Shown: one piece after another, positions 9,530-16,970 of the stretch | Layout of the letters: each line of letters begins with the position of its first letter | How positions within the stretch are numbered: the first letter of the stretch is position 1 | Assembly: GCA_905214465.1 (NCBI GenBank) | Contig: CAJMMD010000024.1 | Location: forward strand, 1-33,524 | From: an uncultured bacterium | GTDB taxonomy: Bacteria > Actinomycetota > Coriobacteriia > Coriobacteriales > Coriobacteriaceae | Direction: 5' to 3' | DNA: 33,524 nt | Translations under genes and position numbers: made by a program | Notes under the pieces: generated by a model | Databases searched by the model: none | What the model was told of the DNA's origin: nothing | The model's input: the letters and a program-made list of their open reading frames with translations, nothing else

Positions 9530-10622
9530 CCATGCTCACCACCTTGGCTCGATCAAGCAGGTCATCGGTAAAGTACCCCAGGTTGGTCGTAGTTATAACC
9601 GTCTGGATATCATCGCCAATCAGCCGCAGGAAAGCGCCGCGACGCTCGCCGTCGAGCTCGCTCATCACGTCGTCCAAAAGCAGCAGTGGGGCGGTGCCCA
9701 GGACATCGCGAGCCACGGCAACCTCGGCCACCTTCCAGGACAGCACCAGCGTGCGCTGCTGTCCTTGGCTGGCAAATGAACGGGCGGAGCGACCCGCCAC
9801 GGTAAACTCAATCTCGTCGCGATGCGGTCCCACCAACGTCACGCCGCGGCGAATTTCCTCGTCGGCATGCTCGTCAAGGGCGGCCAGCATGCGCTCGTAC
9901 GCCCAACCCTTCAGCTCTTCGCGATCCTCGACCTGGGGCAAAGCCCCCAGCGTGGACGCATAGGTCACGTTGGCGGCCTCACCTGACGCTACTTGCCCGT
10001 AGGCAGTGTGCACATGGCCCGCCAGCCGGTCGAGCAGAGCCAACCGGTGCACGAGCAGGGCCGAGCCCGCGCGGGCAATCGAATCGTTCCACGCGCCGAG
10101 CATCTCGCGGCAGCACCAGGTCTCCTTGAGCAAGGCGTTACGCTGGGTCACGCAGCGCCCATAGGTGCTCGCAAGATCGGCATAGCGTGCGCTCAGCTGC
10201 ATGCCAAAGTCATCGAGGGCGGCTCGGCGCACACTGGCGCCTCGCTTAACCATGTCCAGATGGTCGGGGCAAAACAGCACGCTCGGCAGAACCCCGCGCA
10301 CACCAGCGGCAGAGCATCTCTTGCCGTTGCGGCTAAACGAGCGCTTACCGTCCTCCGCGCTCAATCCCATATCAAGCACGCGGCCGTCGCCCTCGAGCCT
10401 CAGCTCGATCTTGCACGAGCCCACGCCGTCATGGACGAGCTCGGCTGCGGTCGGATGCCTAAACGAGGCGCCGCTCGTCAGCAGCTGCAGCGCCTCTATG
10501 AGATTGGTCTTTCCCGCCGCGTTGGGTCCCGCAAGTATCGTCACGCCCTCGTCCAGGGCAAGGCGATAGCTATCGAAGCTGCGGTAGTGCGCGACGGAAA
10601 GATCGCGGGCGAACATGGTCAT
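9516..10622 (-). CDS. recF: DNA replication and repair protein RecF
   Basis: An SMC-like ATPase that acts with RecO and RecR to load RecA at single-strand gaps. Walker A is GPNAAGKT (residues 32-39), the ABC signature region is SFASQGQQRTLVLSWK, and Walker B is PLLLLDDVMSELD. The first strand is preceded by the typical LSVAHYRSFDSY. The 368-residue length is normal. The start is ATG 10622, with a second ATG two codons on at 10616 as an alternative. It begins nine bases after the dnaN stop, so dnaN-recF are one transcript, and it overlaps the DUF721 gene downstream. Confidence 0.95.
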   Translation of the reverse strand: MTMFARDLSVAHYRSFDSYRLALDEGVTILAGPNAAGKTNLIEALQLLTSGASFRHPTAAELVHDGVGSCKIELRLEGDGRVLDMGLSAEDGKRSFSRNGKRCSAAGVRGVLPSVLFCPDHLDMVKRGASVRRAALDDFGMQLSARYADLASTYGRCVTQRNALLKETWCCREMLGAWNDSIARAGSALLVHRLALLDRLAGHVHTAYGQVASGEAANVTYASTLGALPQVEDREELKGWAYERMLAALDEHADEEIRRGVTLVGPHRDEIEFTVAGRSARSFASQGQQRTLVLSWKVAEVAVARDVLGTAPLLLLDDVMSELDGERRGAFLRLIGDDIQTVITTTNLGYFTDDLLDRAKVVSMGETC

Positions 10623-10631
10623 GGCGCAGCG

Positions 10632-11735
10632 CTAGATGCGGACCGGCATGACCAGGTACAGGTAGTTGATCTTGTCGTAGGACTTAAAGATGCCCGCCTG
10701 CGAGTAGCTCTTGAGCTCCAGCGTGATCTCCTTCTCCTTGGACAGGGCATTGAGGCAGCCGAAGATGTAATGGTAGTTGAAGGCGATGGTACCCGACTCG
10801 CCCTCGGCCTCGACATCGATCGTCTCCTGCGCAAGGTCCTGGTCATTGGAAATGGAGGACAGGCCCATCTGCCCGTTCTCGACATCGATCTCGAACTTGA
10901 CGGCGGGGTTGGCGCTCGCGATAACGGCCACGCGCTTGAGGGCGGCGTTAAAGGCGGCGACGTCGATCTTGACGCTCGTCACGCACGAATCGGGGATGAG
11001 CTGCTTGTAGTTGGGGTACACGCCCTCGATACGGCGCGACACGTAGGTGGTGTTGCCGGCCTCGAAGACGACCTGGGTGTCGGTAGCCCCGATCATGATG
11101 GTCGCCTGGCTGGCCATGATGTTCAGCGCGTCGTTAAAGGCGTCAGCCGGAACGTTGAGCTCAAAGGAGCCCTCGAGGGTCGAGGTCTCGACCTGCGTAT
11201 CGCACACGGCCAAGCGAAAGGAATCGGTCGCTACCAGGCGTACGGTGTTGTTCTCGACCTTCATGTGCACGCCGCCCAGGATGGGGCGAGCCTTGTCGGT
11301 CGAGGTGACGCGCCACACGCGGCCGACCATTTCGGACAAGACATCGGTCGGCAGCTCCACGGCACTCTCGATGGCATAGGCCGGAAACTCGGGGAAGTCA
11401 TTGGCATCGAGCGTGTTCAGGCGGAAAGAGCTCTTCTCGCAACCAATCAGCACCTGGCGCTCGGACAGCTCAAAGGTGACCGGGGCATCGGGGAGGGTCT
11501 TGGTGATATTGGAGAGCATCTTACAGGGAATAACCATCTCGCCCTCTTCTTCGACATGCGCCGCGATGCGATGACGGATCGAGATGGTGTAGTTAGAGGT
11601 CTGGAATTCCAAGATGCCGTCTTGGGCCTTAACGAGCACGCCCGACAGGATGGGGAGGGTGGATGCCGAAGCGACACCCTTCATAACGACGCCGATGGCT
11701 TGTGTAAGCGAGCTCTGGCTGACGGTGAACTTCAT
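10632..11735 (-). CDS. dnaN: DNA polymerase III beta subunit (sliding clamp)
   Basis: The ring-shaped processivity clamp of the replicase. The 367-residue protein starts MKFTVSQSSLTQAI and shows the three repeated clamp folds: PILSGVLVKAQDG in the first, RPILGGVHMKVENNTVRLVATDSFRLA in the second, and a third domain ending with INYLYLVMPVRI, the usual clamp C-terminus (x-YLxMPxR). A ribosome-binding site AAAGG precedes ATG 11735. The 238-base gap to dnaA upstream is long and carries origin-like features, so dnaN probably has its own promoter there, though I could not place one securely. Confidence 0.96.
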   Translation of the reverse strand: MKFTVSQSSLTQAIGVVMKGVASASTLPILSGVLVKAQDGILEFQTSNYTISIRHRIAAHVEEEGEMVIPCKMLSNITKTLPDAPVTFELSERQVLIGCEKSSFRLNTLDANDFPEFPAYAIESAVELPTDVLSEMVGRVWRVTSTDKARPILGGVHMKVENNTVRLVATDSFRLAVCDTQVETSTLEGSFELNVPADAFNDALNIMASQATIMIGATDTQVVFEAGNTTYVSRRIEGVYPNYKQLIPDSCVTSVKIDVAAFNAALKRVAVIASANPAVKFEIDVENGQMGLSSISNDQDLAQETIDVEAEGESGTIAFNYHYIFGCLNALSKEKEITLELKSYSQAGIFKSYDKINYLYLVMPVRI

Positions 11736-11973
11736 CTTTTAATACCTTTCTATAGATATAAATATCTTAATAATAGTAATAGCACTGACGAAACTGTTGA
11801 TTACTCCCAAAGACGCAGGTCAGACCCAGAAAGAGAATCGACAGCAACCTGTGTGCAACAGGGGTGGTTTTCCACGTTCAAAACCTGCGCAAAACTTTTC
11901 ATCACCGCGGGTTGGGTTTTAGACACCTTATGCCCGTGGTTTCGACAAGTTTTCAACAGGTGTCTCTATTTCC
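11736..11973. other. Candidate replication origin in the dnaA-dnaN gap
   Basis: This gap has the parts of a bacterial unwinding region in order. An AT-rich block (11741-11782) adjoins dnaN. Within it 11768-11782 reads as five consecutive triplets TAA-TAA-TAG-TAA-TAG, resembling the DnaA-trio element. Next come DnaA-box-like 9-mers: TAATCAACA (complement of 11795-11803), TTTTCCACG (11868-11876) and TTTTCAACA (within 11949-11960), each two changes from TTATCCACA. An 8-bp inverted repeat, AGACACCT (11921-11928) and AGGTGTCT (11958-11965), encloses the last box. In Mycobacterium and Streptomyces oriC lies in this same gap. No exact TTATCCACA is present, so the box sequence is inferred. Confidence 0.6.
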
Positions 11974-13698
11974 CTACGAGCGCAGTGTAATTTTATCGCG
12001 CAGCGACTTGAGGTCTTCGGTGACAGTGCGGTCTTCCTGGATCATCTTCTGGACCTTTTTGTAGCTCGTGCTGACGGTCGAGTGGTTGCGGTTGCCAAAT
12101 TCGGCGCCCACCGCCGTGGTCGTCATCTCGCACATCTCGATGGCTAGGTAGATAGCGATATGGCGTGCTTTGGCGATATTGGCGTTGCGACGCGGGCCGA
12201 TGAGCTCCTCGTGCGTCACGCCGTACTGCTCTTCGATGACGGACTGAACCGTCTGGACGTTGATCTTTTTGGCCGATGTGTCGAAGTACTGGCTGGCGAT
12301 GGCGTCGATATCGTCAAAGGTGAGCTCCCCGCCCTCGCGCTCGCGGTCGCCCGCCTCGCCGGCGCAGCGCTCGCAGAAGCTCTCGAGTTCGCGGATGTTG
12401 GTGCCCGAGACCTCGGCCATGTGTTTAAAGTGCTCGTCGGTCAGGTGCCCGCCGTCGCCCCCATAGGCCGCCAGCAGCGAGTCGTCGCCTGCCTCGGGAG
12501 CGGCGACGATGGTGTTCTCGTAATAGCGCTGCAAGATCTTGTATTTCATCTCGTAGCTGGGCTCTGCGACCAAGCAGAGCATGCCGGCGTTGAAGCGGCT
12601 GGTCAGACGCTCGTCCATGCTCAGGTCCTTGGGGGCGCGGTCTGCCGCGATGACGACCTTCTTGTTGTTGCGGATGAACTCGTCCATGAGCTGGAAAAAG
12701 TAGTCCACGCTCGCGCGCTTGCCGATGATGTTTTGGATGTCATCGATGATGAGCACGTCCACGCCGTGGTATGCCTGCATGATAGGGGCGTTGCTCTTCT
12801 TTTGGCGGTCGAACTCGGTCATCAGGTCGTCCAGATATGCCTGGGAGTTGGCATACTTGACCTTGATCTCGGGCGACTTCTCGGCGAGCTCGTTTTTGAT
12901 GGCAAGCAGCAGGTGCGTCTTGCCCAGGCCCGATTTGCCGTAGATGAACAGTGATGTGCACGTGCCACGCTCGTCCGCGAGGGCGGCAAACTTGAGTGCC
13001 GAGCGATAGGCATGGCTGTTCTCGGGGCCGTAGACAAAGTTCTCAAAGGTAAATTTTGAGTTCGCGGCGAGCGGGGCTCCATCCGCATTCTGCTCGGCCG
13101 GTACGGTCGGTGCCGGCATGGGTGAAGCGGGGGTCGCAGCTTGCGTGGACTTAGTCGGCGCTCCGCCCTTCATCTGGTTCATCATGCGACGAAAATCATC
13201 GGCCGAGAGCGTGTTCTTGATTGCAATGCCCGAATCCGCGCCCGCCGCTGCGTCGTGAGCGATAGGCATGTGCGTGACGGGTGCGTTCGTTGACGTCGCC
13301 GCCGCGGTCGGCAACGGTGCCATGGTTTCACGGGAAACATCGCCGTGCTGGTGCTCGATTGTCGGCACGTCGCCTGCGGAGGCCGGCACCGCCGGGGAGG
13401 CAGCGGGAGCCGCGGCGGGCGCCGTCGCAGCAGCGGATTCCGCCACGGCTCCTTGCGGTGCCACGATGTCGAGCGCAATCGGTGCAAAGGCGATTTCTTC
13501 CAGATAGGCCTCAATAGTCGGCTGATGCTTTTTGAGCTGCGCGATGGCAAAGCGCGAGGGGGCCTCGATCGTGAGCGTATCTTCGGTCAGGCTTATGGCG
13601 CGCGATTGCCCCAGCATGTTGATGAGGCGTGCATCTTGGCCGTCGCGCTGGCAAAAGGCGATGGCATCCCCCAGGATGATGCTTGCTTCCTCGTCCAC
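11974..13698 (-). CDS. dnaA: Chromosomal replication initiator DnaA
   Basis: A AAA+ ATPase that binds DnaA boxes and opens the origin. Domain I is residues 1-75. A long Ala/Pro/Thr-rich linker (about 80-215) forms domain II and makes the protein longer (574) than the usual 440-510. The AAA+ core starts at FTFENFVYGPENSHAYRSAL, with Walker A GKSGLGKT (254-261), Walker B VLIIDDIQ and sensor segment SRFNAGML. The C-terminal DNA-binding domain has the DnaA signature IAIYLAIEMCEMTTTAVGAEFG followed by RNHSTV. The start is GTG 13698 with GGGAGA upstream. It lies 15 bases after the ATPase/winged-helix gene and is probably cotranscribed with it, which is unusual because dnaA normally begins its own operon. 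Confidence 0.97.
   Translation of the reverse strand: MDEEASIILGDAIAFCQRDGQDARLINMLGQSRAISLTEDTLTIEAPSRFAIAQLKKHQPTIEAYLEEIAFAPIALDIVAPQGAVAESAAATAPAAAPAASPAVPASAGDVPTIEHQHGDVSRETMAPLPTAAATSTNAPVTHMPIAHDAAAGADSGIAIKNTLSADDFRRMMNQMKGGAPTKSTQAATPASPMPAPTVPAEQNADGAPLAANSKFTFENFVYGPENSHAYRSALKFAALADERGTCTSLFIYGKSGLGKTHLLLAIKNELAEKSPEIKVKYANSQAYLDDLMTEFDRQKKSNAPIMQAYHGVDVLIIDDIQNIIGKRASVDYFFQLMDEFIRNNKKVVIAADRAPKDLSMDERLTSRFNAGMLCLVAEPSYEMKYKILQRYYENTIVAAPEAGDDSLLAAYGGDGGHLTDEHFKHMAEVSGTNIRELESFCERCAGEAGDREREGGELTFDDIDAIASQYFDTSAKKINVQTVQSVIEEQYGVTHEELIGPRRNANIAKARHIAIYLAIEMCEMTTTAVGAEFGNRNHSTVSTSYKKVQKMIQEDRTVTEDLKSLRDKITLRS
13324..13339. promoter_or_regulatory. Degenerate parS-like site inside dnaA
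   Basis: GGTTTCACGGGAAACA matches the parS consensus TGTTTCACGTGAAACA at 14 of 16 positions. It lies within the linker-coding part of dnaA. Binding by ParB is possible but unproven. Confidence 0.4.
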
Positions 13699-13713
13699 TG
13701 TCTCTCCCGTTCT

Positions 13714-15066
13714 TTAGCTCTGAGCTCGCACGCGAGCGGCGCCGAGTTCGGTCAGATGGTATTTCTGGCCATGCTTGATGACCAAGCCGGCCTGCGCCAA
13801 GTCATTGAGCGTGCGTGACCAAGTGGGGGCCGAGTTTCCAAACGCCCTCGCCAGATCGGTAGCACCGCACGCTTGATTTTGCGCCAGATAGCCCAGCGCG
13901 GCGTTGCCGCGATCGCTTACGAACACGTCCGGTTGTGGCTGCGCATACTGATTTGCTGCATTAGGATACATCATTTGAGCTGCTGGTTGTTGAGAACTCT
14001 GCATCGGCGGCATTTGCTGTTGAAAACTTTGAGGCCACTGTTGGTAAGGCTGCGGAGTCATCTGCTGGGCCCAGGGGTTGTACTGCTGCTGCGGCATCTG
14101 CTGGTACGGCTGCTGATATCCCTGCTGGTACTGCTGCGGGAACTGCTGGCCATACCCCAGTGGCGGCATCTGCTGATATGGATATCCCTGTTGGTACGGC
14201 TGATAGCCCATTTGCTGGCCACCCGGTGCCCCCGTCGCCTGCTGCATTGCTGTTGCATCCTGATCCGCCAGCGGCATGGCCTCTGGCGCGTTTGGCGGCA
14301 TCGACATCGATGCCGCCTGGGGCTCTTGTGTAGGAAGCATTCCGGGCTGCTGCATCTGTCCCACGGGGGGCTGCATCTGTTGCGTTGCCATGGGCTGCTG
14401 CGCAAAAGCTCCCGGCAGGGGATATGTGGGCTGCTCCGTCTCGGGCCGCACGGCAGCACCGCGTCCGCCGGCACGCTCTATTTCCTGCACGCGTTTAGGG
14501 TCCAGGCTTACCGTAACCACGGTGCCGTTGCCCATGTTGTCCTCGATGGACACGGCCCCGCCGGCGTTTTCCAAATACTCCTGCACCATGGGAAACCCTG
14601 CTCCGGTTCCACGGATGTAGCGCTTCATCTTGCTGTTTGCGCTGGTAACGCCAAAGTCGAAAGCACGCTCCTTGTCGTCGATGCCGGGTCCTTGATCAGC
14701 GAAGCGGATGGTGTCTCCGCCGTCCAGAATCGAGATGATGGGCTCGGCAAAGTGCGCGTGGATAAAGTTTTCGACAATCTCGCGGATGACCATGAGCGAG
14801 ATATGGCCACCTTGTTCTTTCATGCACTGGTAGACGGTGTTGGTCGTCTCTTCCAAATACGTGCGGACATCTTGCGGATCAATGACGATCACACGCGGTG
14901 TCGACAGCATATCGTCATAGACGGCGATGCGCGCGGCGTACATGGCTTTTGGCGCCTGCGTGGTCGTCTGCTCGCCTTCCTCACGCTCTTCGCGCACGCC
15001 GGTGATGTGCTCGTTGTCGGGTGCCGGGTCTCCGGAATCGACCATGGTGTAAAAGTCGTCAGACAT
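13714..15066 (-). CDS. Origin-proximal GHKL ATPase / winged-helix protein
   Basis: Not a family I can name. Residues about 88-187 form a GHKL ATPase domain: N-box REIVENFIH (Glu96, Asn100, His103), G1 box DQGPGI (124-129), G2 box RGTGAGFPMVQEYLE (152-166) and a closing GNGTVVTVSL. No HisKA phosphoacceptor domain precedes it, so it is not an ordinary histidine kinase. The fold is also used by anti-sigma kinases of the SpoIIAB/RsbW type. Residues about 205-380 are rich in Gln, Pro, Met, Tyr and Gly (QQ, YQQ and QMP repeats), surely disordered. Residues 380-450 look like a winged helix (ACGATDLARAFGNSAPTWSR, then LNDLAQAGLVIKHGQKYHLT), suggesting DNA binding. It starts at ATG 15066 with a weak ribosome-binding site; ATG 15045 is an alternative. 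It is first in a probable operon with dnaA and is read away from origin-like repeats. A role in controlling initiation is inference. Confidence 0.85.
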   Translation of the reverse strand: MSDDFYTMVDSGDPAPDNEHITGVREEREEGEQTTTQAPKAMYAARIAVYDDMLSTPRVIVIDPQDVRTYLEETTNTVYQCMKEQGGHISLMVIREIVENFIHAHFAEPIISILDGGDTIRFADQGPGIDDKERAFDFGVTSANSKMKRYIRGTGAGFPMVQEYLENAGGAVSIEDNMGNGTVVTVSLDPKRVQEIERAGGRGAAVRPETEQPTYPLPGAFAQQPMATQQMQPPVGQMQQPGMLPTQEPQAASMSMPPNAPEAMPLADQDATAMQQATGAPGGQQMGYQPYQQGYPYQQMPPLGYGQQFPQQYQQGYQQPYQQMPQQQYNPWAQQMTPQPYQQWPQSFQQQMPPMQSSQQPAAQMMYPNAANQYAQPQPDVFVSDRGNAALGYLAQNQACGATDLARAFGNSAPTWSRTLNDLAQAGLVIKHGQKYHLTELGAARVRAQS

Positions 15067-15300
15067 GCCGCTCGCAATCTTTCAAAAGGTTTCGAACAAA
15101 TAGTAGCTCACCGTGCAATGTTTCTCATCTTTCGACAACTTTTCAAAACCTGTTGAAAACTTTGGAAAACGGACGAAAAGTTCTCAACATTGCCAACATG
15201 ACCTGTTGAAAACCCGATGAAATATCGTGAAAAGTTGCCATGCACCGCTAAATCGAGCTCGGCTTATGGGGGAACCGTGTGAACTGCGCAACCTTTTACC
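15067..15300. other. Second origin-like region upstream of the dnaA operon
   Basis: The gap between the divergent ATPase-dnaA and rpmH units. CCTGTTGAAAAC occurs at 15149-15160 and 15202-15213, and its complement GTTTTCAACAGG occurs at 11949-11960 in the dnaA-dnaN gap. A 17-base block TTTCGACAACTTTTCAA (15130-15146) recurs with one change at 11940-11956. The contained 9-mer TTTTCAACA is a plausible DnaA box (two changes from TTATCCACA). 15140-15159 is also an inverted repeat, TTTTCAA with TTGAAAA. The gene-polarity switch lies here. Together with the dnaA-dnaN cluster this suggests a bipartite origin, or DnaA autoregulation of its own operon. No gene is seen in this gap. Confidence 0.55.
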
Positions 15301-15309
15301 TTTGATTTC

Positions 15310-15339
15310 TTGACATTTGAACATTGATTTCCCTACAAT
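15310..15339 (+). promoter_or_regulatory. Strong sigma-70-type promoter for the rpmH operon
   Basis: A perfect -35 TTGACA (15310-15315) and a five-of-six -10 TACAAT (15334-15339) are separated by 18 bases. It lies about 70 bases before the rpmH ATG and faces right, so it should drive rpmH-rnpA-yidD-yidC-jag. Confidence 0.8.
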
Positions 15340-15411
15340 CTTCAAGCTCACGTGTCTATATCTGCGTCCGCGCCCCCGCGGACACTCGAAATGCAGCAGG
15401 AGGAACTTAAG

Positions 15412-15546
15412 ATGAAGCGTACGTATCAGCCTAATAAGCGTAAGCGTGCCAAGACCCATGGCTTCCGTGCCCGTATGGCCACTAAGGGTGGTCGTGCCGT
15501 GCTCGCCCGTCGTCGCGCCAAGGGCCGCAAGCGTCTCACTGTCTAG
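15412..15546 (+). CDS. rpmH: 50S ribosomal protein L34
   Basis: A 44-residue basic protein of the large ribosomal subunit. It starts MKRTYQPNKRKRAKTHGFRA and ends with the conserved RRAKGRKRLTV. The frame is open further upstream, but the ATG at 15412 is preceded by AGGAGGAAC at proper distance and gives the exact L34 length. It is the first gene of the cluster and is followed after 20 bases by rnpA. Confidence 0.97.
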   Translation: MKRTYQPNKRKRAKTHGFRARMATKGGRAVLARRRAKGRKRLTV

Positions 15547-15566
15547 CAGCGATACACACATCTCGC

Positions 15567-15905
15567 ATGAAGACTATTAAGTCTCGGCAAGATTTCGAGC
15601 ATGTGTTCAGTCAGGGGCGTCGTTTCAATCACCCTCTGATTCGAATGACCATATGTGAATCGGTTGGCGAAGGCGACTCCGGAAGGGTCGCCTTCGTTGG
15701 TGCTAAACGGCTCGGTTGTGCTGTCGTGCGCAACCGTTCTAAGCGTGTGATGCGCGAGGCCGCCCGCAGCTGTGGATTTCCCGTTGCGGGTTATGACATC
15801 ATCTTGTTCGCAACTCCCAAGACGAGGGTTTCTTCGCCTCAGGAGATGGACAATGCATTGCGTTCGCTTATGAAACGCGCCGGCGTTGCCGGGGAGGAGC
15901 GATGA
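15567..15905 (+). CDS. rnpA: Ribonuclease P protein component
   Basis: The protein subunit of RNase P, which helps the catalytic RNA cleave 5' leaders from pre-tRNAs. The 112-residue product has the family start (IKSRQDFEHVFSQGRRF), a central strand region GRVAFVGAKRLGCAVVRNRSKR, and the RNA-binding RNR motif RNRSKRVMREA. The C-terminal helix contains ALRSLMKRAG. Its stop overlaps the yidD start by four bases (ATGA). Confidence 0.95.
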   Translation: MKTIKSRQDFEHVFSQGRRFNHPLIRMTICESVGEGDSGRVAFVGAKRLGCAVVRNRSKRVMREAARSCGFPVAGYDIILFATPKTRVSSPQEMDNALRSLMKRAGVAGEER

Positions 15906-16126
15906 GCAATCACGTTTTGCGACGTGTTGCCATCGCTCCTATTCGCATATATCAACAGGTTATTTCGCCCTTATTGCCTGACGCCTGCATTTATTACCCA
16001 ACGTGCTCGCAATACGCCGTCCAGGCGATTGAGAAGTACGGTGTTTTGAGAGGCTGCTGGCTTGCCGTGAGGCGCATCGCTCGCTGCAATCCCCTGCACG
16101 TCGGCGGTTATGACCCTGTGCCCTAG
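15902..16126 (+). CDS. yidD: Membrane protein insertion efficiency factor YidD
   Basis: A small protein said to assist YidC-dependent membrane insertion. The 74 residues contain the whole family pattern: IRIYQQVISPLL, the Cys-rich CIYYPTCSQYAVQAIEKYG, LRGCWLAVRRIARCNPLHVGGYDPVP. The N-terminal half is amphipathic. It overlaps rnpA by four bases and is followed by yidC 29 bases later. Confidence 0.94.
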   Translation: MSNHVLRRVAIAPIRIYQQVISPLLPDACIYYPTCSQYAVQAIEKYGVLRGCWLAVRRIARCNPLHVGGYDPVP

Positions 16127-16155
16127 CGGGCACTCGCTATCGGAGGAAAACTTAC

Positions 16156-16926
16156 ATGTGGGATTGGATCGTTAACATCCTTTTCGAGCTGCTCAAGCTC
16201 ATCCAGACCTTTGCGGTCGACTGGGGCCTGTCCATCATCATCCTGGTGGTCATCATCCGTCTGCTACTGACGCCGCTTATGCTCAAGTCGACTAAGTCGA
16301 CGGCACGCATGCAGGTGCTGCAGCCCAAGATGCTCGAGATCCAGGAGCGCTATGCCGACGATCCCCAGCGTCAGGCCGAGGAAATGCAGAAGTTCTACAG
16401 CGAGAACAAGTTCAACCCGATGGCTGGTTGTCTGCCGCTGTTGATTCAGATGCCTGTCCTGTTCGCCCTATTTACGCTGCTGCGTAACCTGCCGGACTAC
16501 TTTAACGACGGCGCGTTCTCGTTCTTTAATATTCTGCCCGACCTGACCACCACGCCGAGTGCCTCCTTTGCCGATGGCTTTATGGTCGCGCTGCCTGCGC
16601 TGGTCTGCCTGATCCTGTTCGCTGTCCTGACCCTGATTCCGCAGCTCTATATGTCGCGCAACCAGACCGGCCAGCAGGCTCAGAGCATGCGTATGATGGC
16701 CGTTGTCATGACGGTCATGATGCTTTGGATGGGCTGGAGCCTTCCCGTTGGTGTTCTGCTGTACTACGACGTCTCGTCTGCTTGGCAGGTTATCCAGCAG
16801 ATTTTTGTGACGCAGAAGGTCATCGACAAGGCGAAGGCCGATGAGGAGGAGCGCCTTAAGAACGCGCCGCTGCAGGTTGAGGTCACTCGTCGCGAGAAGA
16901 AGCCGCGCCCGCACAAGAAGAAGTAG
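16156..16926 (+). CDS. yidC: Membrane protein insertase YidC
   Basis: A membrane insertase of the YidC/Oxa1/Alb3 family. The 256-residue product is of the short Gram-positive type, without the large periplasmic domain. Transmembrane segments are near residues 22-42 (containing the conserved groove arginine R35 in VVIIRLLLTPLM), 95-112, 145-165, 180-200 and 205-220. A charged cytoplasmic hairpin (MQVLQPKMLEIQERYADDPQR) lies after the first segment. The C-terminus is very basic (RREKKPRPHKKK), as in members that touch the ribosome. No lipobox is visible at the N-terminus. ATG 16156 follows GGAGG. Confidence 0.95.
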   Translation: MWDWIVNILFELLKLIQTFAVDWGLSIIILVVIIRLLLTPLMLKSTKSTARMQVLQPKMLEIQERYADDPQRQAEEMQKFYSENKFNPMAGCLPLLIQMPVLFALFTLLRNLPDYFNDGAFSFFNILPDLTTTPSASFADGFMVALPALVCLILFAVLTLIPQLYMSRNQTGQQAQSMRMMAVVMTVMMLWMGWSLPVGVLLYYDVSSAWQVIQQIFVTQKVIDKAKADEEERLKNAPLQVEVTRREKKPRPHKKK

Positions 16927-16970
16927 CGGGATATCAATCTTATTTAGGTACCTAACTTTTGGAGTACGTT

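Noticed and set aside
9993..11990. A 665-codon plus-strand frame opposite recF and dnaN
   Set aside because: It crosses two well-identified genes and the origin gap. No domain or ribosome-binding site was seen.
13714..15066. Reading the origin-proximal ATPase as a normal two-component histidine kinase
   Set aside because: There is no phosphoacceptor helix pair with a conserved His before the ATPase domain, no sensor or membrane segment, and no response regulator nearby.
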